This document shows, piece after piece, positions 45,765-54,647 of a DNA stretch of 64,000 bases (the stretch's first letter is position 1; every line of letters begins with the position of its first letter). A program made the position numbers and the translations under genes. The notes beneath the pieces were generated by a model. It was not told the DNA's origin, made no database searches, and saw only the letters and a program-made list of their open reading frames with translations. Source of the stretch: Parasedimentitalea maritima (lineage in GTDB: Bacteria > Pseudomonadota > Alphaproteobacteria > Rhodobacterales > Rhodobacteraceae); contig NZ_VAUA01000009.1 of NCBI RefSeq assembly GCF_005771405.1, positions 1-64,000 on the forward strand, written 5' to 3'.

Positions 45765-47420
45765 TTACCGCACAAACTTCTTATGCTTCAACCGCTTGGG
45801 CTCTAGCGCGTCAGCGCCGAGGCGACGTTTCTTGTCTTCCTCGTAGTCTTCAAAGTTGCCCTCGAACCATTCCACATGGGCGTCGCCTTCAAAGGCCAGC
45901 ATATGGGTACAGATTCGGTCGAGGAAGAAACGGTCGTGGGAGATCACCACGGCGCAACCGGCGAAATCGACCAGCGCATCTTCCAGTGCGCGCAGGGTTT
46001 CCACGTCCAGATCGTTGGTCGGCTCATCAAGGAGGAGCACATTGCCGCCCTCTTTCAGCAGACGCGCCATGTGGACACGGTTGCGCTCACCACCGGACAA
46101 CAGGTTCAGCGGTTTTTGCTGATCGCCACCCTTGAAGTTGAACGAGGAACAATAGGCGCGGGAGTTCACCTGTGCATCACCCAGTTCGATGATCTCAGCC
46201 CCACCGGAAATGGCTTCCCAGACGGTTTCTTTGTCGTTCAGATCATCACGCGACTGATCCACATAAGACAGCTTGACGGTATCACCGTATGACACCGAAC
46301 CCTCATCCGGGGTTTCCTGACCGGTCAACATGCGGAACAGGGTGGATTTACCGGCGCCGTTGGGCCCGATCACGCCGACGATGCCACCGGGCGGCAGATC
46401 AAACGACAGCCCCTCAACCAGCTGTTTGTCACCATAGTGCTTGGCCAGACCTTCGACCTCGATCACCTTGTTGCCCAGACGCGGGCCGTTGGGGATGACG
46501 ATCTGGGCGCGGGTGAGTTTCTCGCGCTCGGACTGCTCTGCCAGATCGTTATAGGCGTTGATCCGGGCCTTGGATTTCGCCTGACGGGCCTTGGCCCCCT
46601 GACGCATCCACTCCAGCTCGCGCTCCAGCGTTTGCTGTTTGGATTTGTCCTCACGGGCTTCCTGCGCCAGACGCTTGGCCTTTTGCTCCAGCCAGTCGGA
46701 GTAGTTGCCCTCATTCGGGATACCCTTGCCGCGGTCCAGTTCCAGGATCCAGCTGGTGATGTCATCCAGGAAATAGCGGTCGTGGGTAACGATCAGGATG
46801 GTGCCTTTGTAATCCATCAGGTGTTGCTGCAACCAGGCGATGGTTTCAGCGTCCAGGTGGTTGGTCGGTTCATCGAGCAGCAGCATGTCCGGCGCTTCGA
46901 GCAGCAATTTGCACAGCGCCACACGACGTTGTTCACCACCCGACAGGTTGGCAATCTCAGCATCATCTGGCGGGCAGCGCAGCGCCTCCATCGAGACATC
47001 GATCTGGCTGTCCAGATCCCACAGGTTTTCAGCGTCGATCTTGTCCTGCAGCTCGGCCATCTCGTCGGCGGTTTCATCCGAGTAGTTCATCGCCAACTCG
47101 TTATAGCGGTCCAGGATCGCCTTTTTCGACGCCACACCCAGCATGACGTTTTCACGCACAGACAGGCTTGCGTCCAGCTTTGGCTCCTGCGGCAGATAGC
47201 CAACTTTGGCACCTTCAGCTGCCCAGGCCTCACCGGTGAAGTCCTTGTCCAGACCGGCCATGATCTTCATCAGGGTGGATTTACCGGAGCCGTTGACCCC
47301 GACAACACCGATTTTCACACCGGGGAGGAAGGACAGGTGAATGTTTTCAAAGCATTTCTTGCCACCGGGATATGTCTTGGAGACACCCTGCATGTGGTAA
47401 ACGTATTGATAGGCGGCCAT
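45765..47420 (-). CDS. ettA: Energy-dependent translational throttle protein EttA
   Basis: An ABC-F ATPase of 551 residues that binds the ribosomal E site and gates the first elongation step according to the ATP/ADP ratio. Two ABC cassettes: the first with Walker A GVNGSGKST, signature LSGGEQRR and Walker B LLLDEPTNHLDAETIAWLQ; the second with GPNGAGKST, LSGGERNR and LLLDEPTNDLDVETLRALE. Between them is the P-site tRNA interaction segment (WLEQKAKRLAQEAREDKSKQ...LEWMRQGAKARQAKSKARINAYNDL). The N-terminal MAAYQYVYHMQGVSKTYPGGKK is typical of EttA. I start it at 47420, with GGAG 8 nt upstream; twelve extra codons to 47456 are not conserved. Intact. Confidence 0.96.
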   Translation of the reverse strand: MAAYQYVYHMQGVSKTYPGGKKCFENIHLSFLPGVKIGVVGVNGSGKSTLMKIMAGLDKDFTGEAWAAEGAKVGYLPQEPKLDASLSVRENVMLGVASKKAILDRYNELAMNYSDETADEMAELQDKIDAENLWDLDSQIDVSMEALRCPPDDAEIANLSGGEQRRVALCKLLLEAPDMLLLDEPTNHLDAETIAWLQQHLMDYKGTILIVTHDRYFLDDITSWILELDRGKGIPNEGNYSDWLEQKAKRLAQEAREDKSKQQTLERELEWMRQGAKARQAKSKARINAYNDLAEQSEREKLTRAQIVIPNGPRLGNKVIEVEGLAKHYGDKQLVEGLSFDLPPGGIVGVIGPNGAGKSTLFRMLTGQETPDEGSVSYGDTVKLSYVDQSRDDLNDKETVWEAISGGAEIIELGDAQVNSRAYCSSFNFKGGDQQKPLNLLSGGERNRVHMARLLKEGGNVLLLDEPTNDLDVETLRALEDALVDFAGCAVVISHDRFFLDRICTHMLAFEGDAHVEWFEGNFEDYEEDKKRRLGADALEPKRLKHKKFVR

Positions 47421-47515
47421 GAGACAGCTCCGTGATGGGGGATTTCTATTTAGCAATTGGTCTAGACAAGCTGCGGGTAAAGGGCAATTAGGAACCTATT
47501 CTGAAGGATATCAAG

Positions 47516-48076
47516 ATGAAGAGATTTTTGCTGGTTCTGTGTTGTGTTGCCAGCGGGACAATAGCGCAGGTCACGAATATTGAGGCCCCCGGCAATTTGA
47601 AGTCGGAGCATGACGTTGGATGCATCTCCGTCGAACAAGTCGCTGCAGACTTCTCGCCTGCTGATCTGTTTGGTGGCATATCTGAATGCCACCGTGACCG
47701 CAGCTATGACAAAGCGGTAGAACTGATGATTGTCGCTCAGCTGCGCGGTGAGTTTGATAAGCTGCGCGTTGCGGACAAGACAGCACATCAAGCGATGCAG
47801 GTTTTGGCTCTTCAGACACAGGATGCAGGTGGACGTCGGTACCAAAGGCAAATGCAAGAAGCCTTTCAGCGTTTTGGCGGCACTGGATCGCCTCATCACA
47901 CCAAACTCTGCCAACAGGTTAAACAACAAGGCCTGCCCAGGCATTCCCCATCTTATATGATTCAGCATGGCATGAAGGCCATTACCGGATTTGAAGGTGA
48001 CGGTCTGGTGGATGATTTCAATGATCAGCGCGCCTGGGACAATCTGTTGAAGAGCTATCTAAAGTGCTCTGGCTGA
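47516..48076 (+). CDS. Secreted protein of unknown function
   Basis: A 186-residue protein with a signal peptide (MKRFLLVLCCVASGTIA, cut before QVTN or nearby). The mature part is helical, with CISVEQVAADFSPADLFGGISECHRDRSYDKAVELMIVAQLRGEFDKLRVAD (two cysteines that could pair) and a C-terminal AWDNLLKSYLKCSG. It is not a paralogue of the pair at 38419 and 40534. AAGGAT lies 8-9 nt before the ATG, a good site. Roseobacter and relatives have many such small secreted proteins; no role is assigned. The opposite-strand open frame of 168 codons (47462-47968) has no signal or ribosome site and is not accepted. Confidence 0.75.
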   Translation: MKRFLLVLCCVASGTIAQVTNIEAPGNLKSEHDVGCISVEQVAADFSPADLFGGISECHRDRSYDKAVELMIVAQLRGEFDKLRVADKTAHQAMQVLALQTQDAGGRRYQRQMQEAFQRFGGTGSPHHTKLCQQVKQQGLPRHSPSYMIQHGMKAITGFEGDGLVDDFNDQRAWDNLLKSYLKCSG

Positions 48077-48168
48077 CCATCAGACTATCCATCTAGCACT
48101 CACCCAAGAACAGGCAGCGCCCTCGGTTACACTTGGCTTCCCGGCCAAATATGTGCATCAAGCCCCGG

Positions 48169-48783
48169 ATGAAACATGGCTTTCCCTTTTTACGCCCCGG
48201 TATGACCGTTGGGTTGTTGGGCGGATCTTTTGATCCGGCCCATATGGGGCATGTGCAGATCAGCCGAGCGGCGTTGAAACACTTTGGGCTCGACCGGGTG
48301 TGGTGGCTGGTGTCCCCGGGCAATCCGCTGAAACGCCATCAGCCCGCACCACTACAGAAACGAATGCAAGCGGCCCGCCAGATCATGCGGCATCCGCGCA
48401 TCCTTATCAGCGATGCCGAGGCACAGTTGGGGACCCGTTATACGGCGCAAACATTACGGCATTTGCGTCGACTCTATCCCGGGGTACGCTTTGTTTGGTT
48501 GATGGGTGCGGATAATCTGGCGCAGTTCCATCGCTGGAAAGACTGGCGCGATATTATGGAAACGGTCCCAATCGGCGTGTTGGCCCGACCGGGAGATCGG
48601 ATCTCGGCACGGCTGTCTCCTGCGGCGCAGATCTATGCCCATGCGCGGCTAAAGGGGAATAGCAGTCATTTGCTGGCCCATGCGCAGTCACCAGCCTGGT
48701 GTTTTATCAATGTGCCAATGGTCGATGCCAGCTCTTCCGCCATTCGCGCAAACGGCAACTGGTCAGCGACGCAGGAGTGCTGA
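48169..48783 (+). CDS. nadD: Nicotinate-nucleotide adenylyltransferase
   Basis: NadD makes deamido-NAD from nicotinate mononucleotide and ATP in NAD biosynthesis. The nucleotidyltransferase motifs are clear: [22 protein letters not shown] (the GSFDP and GHV/H-x-G-H type loop) and near the C-terminus [11 protein letters not shown], the ISSTxIR-like motif. The middle has [12 protein letters not shown] and [22 protein letters not shown]. The start is taken at 48169 ([12 protein letters not shown]), which resembles the usual alphaproteobacterial N-terminus; upstream methionines at 48133 and 48151 are possible. It ends inside the convergent EamA transporter gene (21-bp overlap of coding ends). Unlike many bacteria, it is not beside rsfS or proA in this window. 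Confidence 0.9.
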   Translation: MKHGFPFLRPGMTVGLLGGSFDPAHMGHVQISRAALKHFGLDRVWWLVSPGNPLKRHQPAPLQKRMQAARQIMRHPRILISDAEAQLGTRYTAQTLRHLRRLYPGVRFVWLMGADNLAQFHRWKDWRDIMETVPIGVLARPGDRISARLSPAAQIYAHARLKGNSSHLLAHAQSPAWCFINVPMVDASSSAIRANGNWSATQEC

Positions 48784-49590
48784 CCCCAGACCAGCGCTGA
48801 CAACCACCAACAACCCCAACCAGGTCAGCATATCAGGCAGTTGTCCAAAGGCCGCCCAGCCCAGCCCCACCGCCGCAATCAGCTGGAAATAGACCATCGG
48901 TGCCAGTTTGGTTGCTGCCACCTTGTTGTAGGCAAACAGCAGGATCAAATTCCCCAACATTGAAAACACAGCACTACCGACGGTAAGGGCAGTTGTGCTC
49001 GGCGTCAGTTCCGGCAGGTTTGCCAAACCCAGAGGTAGCATTGCCGCAGCAGCTAATAGCAGTTGGATCAGGCTCAGCTCCAGCGGTGATCCGAGATGTG
49101 CAAGCCAACGGCCTGTGGTCAGAAATGCGCCATAAAAACTACCTGCGAGCACCGCCCACAAAAGGTTGATAGACCCGCCAAATCCCGGTCTTACAACAAG
49201 AATTACACCGGCAAACCCTACCGCCATAAGCAAAGATCGCAGCCAGGTGGTGGGTTCGCGTAAGAACAGTGCTGACAGAACGTAACTGATAATTGGGCCT
49301 ATAAAAAAGGCTGCAAACACATCGGCCATAGGCTCGGTCTTAAGGGCAGTCTGAACTGAAAAAATGCCACCAACCAAAAACAGGGCACGCAGCCACATAC
49401 GCCAGTTCTTCAGGAGCAAATAGGCCCGCCGGGGAACAAACGGCAAAAGCAATAGGCTGCCCACGACAAATCGCGACGAGGCAACAAAGGCAGGTGTTGC
49501 TATGCCGCTGCTGGTCAACAGCTTGCCACACAGATCCCCAGCAGGGATCATTGACATCGCGACGAACATAAGAATGACTGCCTGTAACAT
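48763..49590 (-). CDS. EamA/DMT-superfamily transporter
   Basis: A 275-residue inner-membrane protein with about ten hydrophobic helices in two EamA repeats. The first repeat is roughly 1-130 ([60 protein letters not shown]) and the second 140-270 ([63 protein letters not shown]). Such proteins usually export small metabolites, amino acids or purine compounds; the substrate is unknown. It is shorter than the usual ~300 residues but complete. Its last codons overlap the end of nadD on the other strand by 21 bp. Confidence 0.85.
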   Translation of the reverse strand: MLQAVILMFVAMSMIPAGDLCGKLLTSSGIATPAFVASSRFVVGSLLLLPFVPRRAYLLLKNWRMWLRALFLVGGIFSVQTALKTEPMADVFAAFFIGPIISYVLSALFLREPTTWLRSLLMAVGFAGVILVVRPGFGGSINLLWAVLAGSFYGAFLTTGRWLAHLGSPLELSLIQLLLAAAAMLPLGLANLPELTPSTTALTVGSAVFSMLGNLILLFAYNKVAATKLAPMVYFQLIAAVGLGWAAFGQLPDMLTWLGLLVVVSAGLGSALLRR

Positions 49591-49671
49591 GAGGCTCCCT
49601 TAACAGGCAGCCCACTTACTAAAAACCCCTAATGGTGATTGTTTGCCGTTTTGAAACGAATTTATTAGACT

Positions 49672-51165
49672 ATGAGCAATATGGTTTCTCGTCGACATTT
49701 TCTGCTATCCAGCTTGGCCCTGATCGGAGCTCGTGGCGCTTGGGCCAACGCCCCGACCACTTCATTGCGACCTCATGCCCGGCGTGAGGCGGTCCGTATC
49801 ATTACCGCTGACGGTCTAAAAGGCGTCTTACGACGCGCGGCCCTACCGGGCAAAGTCGCCTGTGCTGTGGCCGATGTTGAAACGGGTCTGCGGCTTGAGG
49901 CTGAAAATGGGGCCGCCGGCCTGCCCCCAGCCAGCGTCGCCAAGGCACTGACCTCGTTGTACGCATTAGATATTTTGGGCGCAGACCATAGATTTCAAAC
50001 TAAAGTTATCGCGACTGGTGGTCTGCGTGGCGGTGTTATTCAAGGAGATCTGATCCTTGTTGGCGGCGGCGACCCGACCCTCAGCACCGATCATTTGGCG
50101 CAGATGGCCAAGGCGCTCAAAAGCGCCGGGGTGCGTGAAGTCAAAGGCGGATTTAAACTGTGGGACGGCGCCCTGCCCTACGTGCGCTCCATCGACCCCG
50201 ATCAACCCGACCACGTTGGCTATAGCCCGGCAATTTCGGGTCTGTCGTTGAACTATAACCGGGTGCATTTTGAATGGAAGCGCGCGGGCCAAAAGTGGGC
50301 CGTGACCATGGACGCCCGCACCGAAAAATACCGCCCCGAGGTGTCAACAGCGCGTATGAAAGTAGTGACACGCACAACACCAGTCTACACTTACTCTGAC
50401 AAAGGTGGCGCAGATCAGTGGACCGTGGCCAATGCGGCCTTGGGCAAGGGTGGATCACGCTGGCTGCCTGTGCGGCGTCCTGCCGAATACACCGGCGATG
50501 TGTTTCGCACCATGGCCCGCGCCAATGGCATTGTACTGGGCAAACCCCGCAAGCTGAAATCACTGCCAAAGGGAGAGGTCCTGGCACAGCACAGTAGCGC
50601 CGCGCTCTCTGTTTTGTTGCGCGGCATGTTGAAATATTCCAACAACCTGATGGCAGAAATGATCGGCATGTCCGCCTCAGCGGCCAGCGGGCGAAGACCT
50701 AACTCGCTGAAAGCATCCGCAGACTCCATGAACCGCTGGGCCGCTGGCAAATACGGCATGACCAGCACCCGGCTAGTGGATCACTCGGGCCTGGGTGAAA
50801 AATCTCGGATGACTCCAAATGATCTGGTTGGCGCGCTGATTGCAGCCCGAAAGGGTGGTCAATTAAAGCCATTGCTCAAACCCTTCCTGATGCGGGATGC
50901 CAATGGCAAGGTGAACAAAAACCACCCGATCAAGGTGAACGCCAAAACCGGAACGCTGAATTTTGTCTCTGGCCTGGGTGGTTTTATGACCGCTGCAGAC
51001 GGAACCGAATTGGCTTTTGCCATCTTTGCTGCCGATCAGAGCGCACGCTCGCGGATCAAACGCGCCGACCGTGAACGGCCAGAAGGCGCACGCGGTTGGA
51101 ACCGAAAAGCCAAGAAGATGCAACAAAAGCTGATCGAGCGCTGGGGGTCGGTCTACGGCAGCTAA
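49672..51165 (+). CDS. dacB: D-Ala-D-Ala carboxypeptidase/endopeptidase (PBP4, DacB family)
   Basis: A 497-residue class C low-molecular-weight penicillin-binding protein that trims or cleaves peptidoglycan peptides in the periplasm. A Tat-type signal is present: SRRHFLLSSLALIGARGAWA. The active-site serine is S88 in PPASVAK (S-x-x-K), the second motif is the S-N-N in MLKYSNNLMAEM (about residue 322), and the third is K-T-G in VNAKTGTLNFVSGL. The domain insert typical of PBP4 lies between the first two motifs. The export route by Tat rather than Sec is unusual for DacB but common in Rhodobacteraceae PBP4-like proteins. Complete, with no operon partner. Confidence 0.92.
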   Translation: MSNMVSRRHFLLSSLALIGARGAWANAPTTSLRPHARREAVRIITADGLKGVLRRAALPGKVACAVADVETGLRLEAENGAAGLPPASVAKALTSLYALDILGADHRFQTKVIATGGLRGGVIQGDLILVGGGDPTLSTDHLAQMAKALKSAGVREVKGGFKLWDGALPYVRSIDPDQPDHVGYSPAISGLSLNYNRVHFEWKRAGQKWAVTMDARTEKYRPEVSTARMKVVTRTTPVYTYSDKGGADQWTVANAALGKGGSRWLPVRRPAEYTGDVFRTMARANGIVLGKPRKLKSLPKGEVLAQHSSAALSVLLRGMLKYSNNLMAEMIGMSASAASGRRPNSLKASADSMNRWAAGKYGMTSTRLVDHSGLGEKSRMTPNDLVGALIAARKGGQLKPLLKPFLMRDANGKVNKNHPIKVNAKTGTLNFVSGLGGFMTAADGTELAFAIFAADQSARSRIKRADRERPEGARGWNRKAKKMQQKLIERWGSVYGS

Positions 51166-51371
51166 TGTGACCGGTTCGGGCCCCCACTGCCAAGGGATCG
51201 CCCGTGTCGTTGTGATCTAATACTCAACCCACAAGTTAAACCAAGCCTACAGGCCAAAGACACTTACAATCAAAGATTGTTTCTTCGGATCAGCACAGCA
51301 AAACGGCTTGAATTCCAGAAAATGTATTCTGCTTACACCTTAGTAAACGTTTACATTGGGAAATCTGATTA

Positions 51372-52114
51372 ATGAAATACAGCAATTTTGACAGTGCTGT
51401 GCGCGCAGAAAAATCACGTTCAGGCGCGGGCTGGCGAAAAATGGCTCTGATGGCAGTTGTTTTGTCGCAATCTGCCTGCACCGCAGCGGTACTGGCTACA
51501 GGTGCAGCTGATCCATTTTATTCAGCCGTAGATGACGCCGCCGAGCGTCGTGTTCAGGAAGAGTACCGGCAAAGTATCCCGGCGTCGACGTCACCGATGA
51601 CTATGCTTTAGGCCGGGCCATGTTCGAAGAAGCCAAACGGAACGACCCTGCTCAAATGGGACATCTCACCTTTCCGTCCCGGTCTGTCTGGGAAGCCAAT
51701 TATGCAAGCCTAAATGGCGGTGCCGCTCCTGCGTCAACTAGCCGATCAACTGCACCAGCGGCGGCAGCTTCGGCACCTGCAGTGTCGTCCTCTCGTGTTG
51801 CCCAGGATCAGGCCACGCTGAAGAACGCCAGCACACCTTGGGCGACACTCTCAAAAAGCTGGCCTCATGATATGCTGAACCTGTCATCCGTGGCCCCCTA
51901 TGCCTGTGGGATCAAACAGATGCAGTTCTCGGTCAACGGTGGCGAAACACAGACACAGTCGTTCTCACCCTGTACAGGCGGCAAAGCAAAAGCCAATCCG
52001 CCATATTGGACCTTTTCTGGGGATTCCATCGAGACGGTCAGCGTGACAATGACCTTTGCAAACGGGTCTAAGAAAACCAGAAACTTTACACGCGCCCAAA
52101 TACTGCAACCTTAA
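51372..52114 (+). pseudogene. Envelope lipoprotein-like gene with frameshift
   Basis: Two frames make one protein of about 247 residues. The first (51372 to about 51571) has a signal with a lipobox-like end (MAVVLSQSAC) and ends in AAERRVQEEYRQ. The second continues KYPGVDVTDDYALGRAMFEE and AKRNDPAQMGHLTFPSRSVWE to 52114. Joining needs one extra A in CAAAG at 51570-51574; as read, the first frame ends at 51611 after a nonsense tail. The C-terminal half has an alanine/serine-rich linker and a strand-rich end domain with two cysteines. Function is not recognised. It is either a broken gene or a single-base sequence error. Confidence 0.7.
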
Positions 52115-52144
52115 GTCAAGCGATGTGGTTGCAAATGTTAAGAA

Positions 52145-52172
52145 AGGAGGCGGCTGAATTGGCCGCCTTCTG
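52145..52172 (+). terminator. Hairpin after the frameshifted lipoprotein gene
   Basis: AGGCGGC, loop TGAATT, GGCCGCCTTCT: stem of 7-8 bp with a short TTC tail about 30 bp beyond the stop. Confidence 0.6.
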
Positions 52173-52272
52173 CACGCCGCCCGAGGGACACAAATAAATT
52201 CCGCTCAGAAAATGAACCGCCCCAAAGACACGCCGCCGTACTTCATGCTCAAGGTTAGCTTTGCGGAACCTT

Positions 52273-52788
52273 TCACTTCTTGTCCTCTACCACAAAGACA
52301 AGATCGCCCTGCCCGGCGTCGGTAGAACGACCATCGGCCAACATTCCAAGTTTCTCTGCAACACGAATTGACCCGATGTTGCGTTGGTCAATCTCAGCAA
52401 AAATTCGCGGTATATTCAAAGAGGTTTGCACATAATCCAACACGGCTTTGGCCGCTTCCGTCCCGTAGCCTTTTCCCCAAGTCTGACGATTGAAACGCCA
52501 TCCAATCTCTGCGCTCCCCCTGTCCTGACCATCAGGAAGTAGCATTATCCAACCCAGAAATCCCTGATCTGCGTCTTTCAGGCGAACCGTCCAGTACCCT
52601 AACCCGTCCGGATAGTTGGCTTGCATGCGTTCGGTCAGAAATGCGCAGTGTTGTTCCGGGTTGTTCCATGGCCCATCGACAAACTCGGTGACGTCGGGGT
52701 CGCGGTCCATCTTCAGGCAGTCGTCAAAATCAACCAGACCGCGTTGACGCAACTGAAGACGTTGGGTGACAATATCCGGAACAGACAT
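52273..52788 (-). CDS. RimJ/RimL-type GNAT acetyltransferase
   Basis: A 171-residue acetyltransferase of the Acetyltransf_3 (RimJ/RimL-like) group. It begins with the usual IVTQRLQLRQRGLVDFDDCLKM and carries EIGWRFNRQTWGKGYGTEAAKAVLDYVQTSLNIPRIFAEIDQRNIGSIRVAEKLGM, where QTWGKGYGTEA is the acetyl-CoA loop and NxxSxRVxEKLGM is the family's C-terminal signature. Relatives acetylate the N-terminus of ribosomal proteins or other amines; the substrate here is unknown. Monocistronic, upstream of nothing related. Confidence 0.85.
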   Translation of the reverse strand: MSVPDIVTQRLQLRQRGLVDFDDCLKMDRDPDVTEFVDGPWNNPEQHCAFLTERMQANYPDGLGYWTVRLKDADQGFLGWIMLLPDGQDRGSAEIGWRFNRQTWGKGYGTEAAKAVLDYVQTSLNIPRIFAEIDQRNIGSIRVAEKLGMLADGRSTDAGQGDLVFVVEDKK

Positions 52789-52835
52789 CGTTGGTCCTTT
52801 GCTAAATGCATATGGCGAAGGGGAAAACTCCCCCT

Positions 52836-53528
52836 CTAGAAAACCTTCAAACCAAGTCCCCGTAACAGCTCGGTGGCCTGGTCTTTAGAAATAATTGCGC
52901 CTTTGAAATTTGCTGCGCTGGAAAAACTAAGGTCCCCCAGATCAGCCTCTCTCAGATCAGCTCCGGCAAAACGTGTTGTAGACATATGCGCATCGTCCAA
53001 CCGGCACCGGTACAGCACCGCATCGCGAAAATCACAGTCCGCCAAATCAGCGCCAGAAAAATCAACCTCTTCCAGTTCATACTTTCGGAAATTCATCTTC
53101 CTAAGAAACGCATTGGACAAAGTGGATTTAGAAAACTGAACACCCAGCGTCCGTGCCTCGCCAAAATTGGCGCCTGTCAGTTTGCAGTCCGTAAAACTCG
53201 CTGCCGACAAGTAGGCACCCCGCCAAACAGAAAGCGACAGGTTGCAGTTGTCGAACCTTGCTTCGGAAAAATCACCATAGCTGAAGTCACATTTCAGGGC
53301 GCGACAGGATTTAAACGTAGCGCCTTCACAGGACAAATTTGTGAGGCTGCTCTCTGAAAAACGGCATTCTTCGAAAGAGCATTCGGTGAAATCCAACCCA
53401 GACAGATCCACACCAGTAATGTCGATCGACTGAAACGATGTTTGATCCTGTGACAGGCTCTTTTCGAAATCACGTCGGGTGAACCGCAGCTTTTCTTTTT
53501 CCATCAGTAAATTCAAACATATAGGCAT
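52836..53528 (-). CDS. Pentapeptide-repeat protein
   Basis: A 230-residue protein in which a five-residue pattern A/S-x-L/F-x-x repeats through most of the chain: DLSGLDFTECSFEECRFSESSLTNLSCEG and later GADLADCDFRDAVLYRCRLDDAHMSTTRFAGADLREADLGDLSFSSA. Such repeats fold into a right-handed quadrilateral beta-helix. Known members include gyrase-protecting proteins and scaffold-like proteins, but nothing here shows a specific role. It has a short charged N-terminal region and ends in EAT-type helix KDQATELLRGLGLKVF. It is not secreted. A few codons upstream of MEKEKLRFTRRDFEKSL (MPICLNLL) may not be translated. Confidence 0.88.
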   Translation of the reverse strand: MPICLNLLMEKEKLRFTRRDFEKSLSQDQTSFQSIDITGVDLSGLDFTECSFEECRFSESSLTNLSCEGATFKSCRALKCDFSYGDFSEARFDNCNLSLSVWRGAYLSAASFTDCKLTGANFGEARTLGVQFSKSTLSNAFLRKMNFRKYELEEVDFSGADLADCDFRDAVLYRCRLDDAHMSTTRFAGADLREADLGDLSFSSAANFKGAIISKDQATELLRGLGLKVF

Positions 53529-53580
53529 AGGTCCCTGGTGACCAGGGCCACCAGATACTCTTTAGCAAGTACAAATTAGA

Positions 53581-54003
53581 TCAGGTCACATGTCGTGCCC
53601 GCGCGCCGCGCTCAATCGCGGCGGCATGTAGCCGGTCTATGTTCAGCTCGTATCGGATCTCAGCCAAAAACTCCAATTCGGTCTCGGCCAGTTTCCCATC
53701 CGACGCTGCGACATCACAAGCCAGCGCATAGGCTGTCTCGTGTAGCCGTTCGGGCAGGTTATCGCGGATCAGGCCAAATAGCGCATCCAACCCGTCCTCT
53801 TGTTCAAACAGGTCGAACACGGTCTGCGACATCCGTTTGATCCGATCGATGTCATAGTCGGCAAAGATCGGCAGCATATTCACCGCTGACTGAATCTCCA
53901 TCAGTTCAGAGGTGCGAATATTTTCGTCCGAAGCCGACACCGCCACCATGATCGCAACAAGACAATCCTGCGGGGTAAGCGGGTGTGGGGTTGGCTCGGT
54001 CAT
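53581..54003 (-). CDS. TerB-like tellurite resistance family protein
   Basis: A 140-residue helical protein with the two metal-binding-type repeats of the TerB family: VAVSASDENIRTSELMEIQS and AYALACDVAASDGKLAETELEFLAEI, each with an acidic D/E cluster at the start of a helix. TerB-like proteins bind divalent ions and act in phage, colicin or stress-response complexes, or simply as COG2979-like cytoplasmic proteins. No other ter genes are present, so a tellurite role is not supported. The last residues ERGARARHVT are basic. Complete. Confidence 0.78.
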   Translation of the reverse strand: MTEPTPHPLTPQDCLVAIMVAVSASDENIRTSELMEIQSAVNMLPIFADYDIDRIKRMSQTVFDLFEQEDGLDALFGLIRDNLPERLHETAYALACDVAASDGKLAETELEFLAEIRYELNIDRLHAAAIERGARARHVT

Positions 54004-54092
54004 ATGCGCATCCTTTTATGCTGTCTCTTGCAGAGGATAGGATAGGCAGCCTGCGGGATAGGTTCAACTGTTGCCTTTCATATTGGCGACAA

Positions 54093-54551
54093 TCAGCCCT
54101 GCGCTGAGAATTGGTATTCGATGTCCTCAAAGCAGCCATTTGGAAACCCATAGGCAAAGCGCAGGCCTTCACCCCCCGCAACAGTGCCATGTTCTGCGCC
54201 TCCAGGAATGTAGATCGCAACGCCCGGACTGATATCATGTGGCATGCCATCAATTGTGACAATTCCGGCGCCCTCCAGACCAAAATAGAACTCGGCCGGG
54301 TCATGACGATGAGGTTGCAACCGGCCACCGGCCTCAAATTCTGCAATACCCAGAACCATGTCACGCGGAGTCTCAGCTGTGCCATTGATCAGCGTGCGCC
54401 AGCGCACTTCGCCATAGGTCGGATCAGTGCCGCCGGACAAAGGGACATGGGCCGCGTTCACCGCCAAAGGCGCATGCGGCAGGTTACTGGCTTGGTTCAG
54501 CACCTCAGTTTCACCAATCTCAGCAGCAAACCCATACAGAATCTCAGTCAT
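54093..54551 (-). CDS. DddW-like cupin, candidate DMSP lyase
   Basis: A 152-residue single-domain cupin. The metal motif lies in GGRLQPHRHDPAEFYFGLEG: H81, H83, E87 and Y89, with H121 in IPGGAEHG further on. These match, in kind and spacing, the metal- and substrate-binding residues of the DMSP lyase DddW of Ruegeria pomeroyi, which is also about 152 residues long and is divergently transcribed from a LysR regulator gene, as this gene is. DddW splits dimethylsulfoniopropionate to dimethyl sulphide and acrylate. The start has AGGAG 9 nt upstream. The identification rests on residue pattern, length and gene order and could fail if this is a related small-molecule cupin. Confidence 0.65.
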   Translation of the reverse strand: MTEILYGFAAEIGETEVLNQASNLPHAPLAVNAAHVPLSGGTDPTYGEVRWRTLINGTAETPRDMVLGIAEFEAGGRLQPHRHDPAEFYFGLEGAGIVTIDGMPHDISPGVAIYIPGGAEHGTVAGGEGLRFAYGFPNGCFEDIEYQFSAQG

Positions 54552-54647
54552 AGCGCAGTCTCCTCTTCCTGCCGCCAGTTAGGGGGCTAGGCGGAGCCAG
54601 TTCAATAGGATAAAGCTGCATCACAACATACGCTGAGTTTATGATAT
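54552..54647. promoter_or_regulatory. Divergent promoter region with LysR-type box
   Basis: This 96-bp spacer separates the cupin gene and the LysR gene. ATCACAAC (54620-54627) and GTTTATGAT (54637-54645) form an imperfect inverted repeat that includes a T-N11-A element, the usual LysR binding pattern, just before the LysR start. Confidence 0.5.

Noticed and set aside
46437-47435. 332-codon open frame opposite ettA
   Set aside because: Antisense to strongly conserved ABC-F motifs; no protein family similarity visible.
47462-47968. 168-codon minus-strand frame opposite the secreted protein gene
   Set aside because: The plus-strand gene has a signal peptide and ribosome site; the minus frame has neither.
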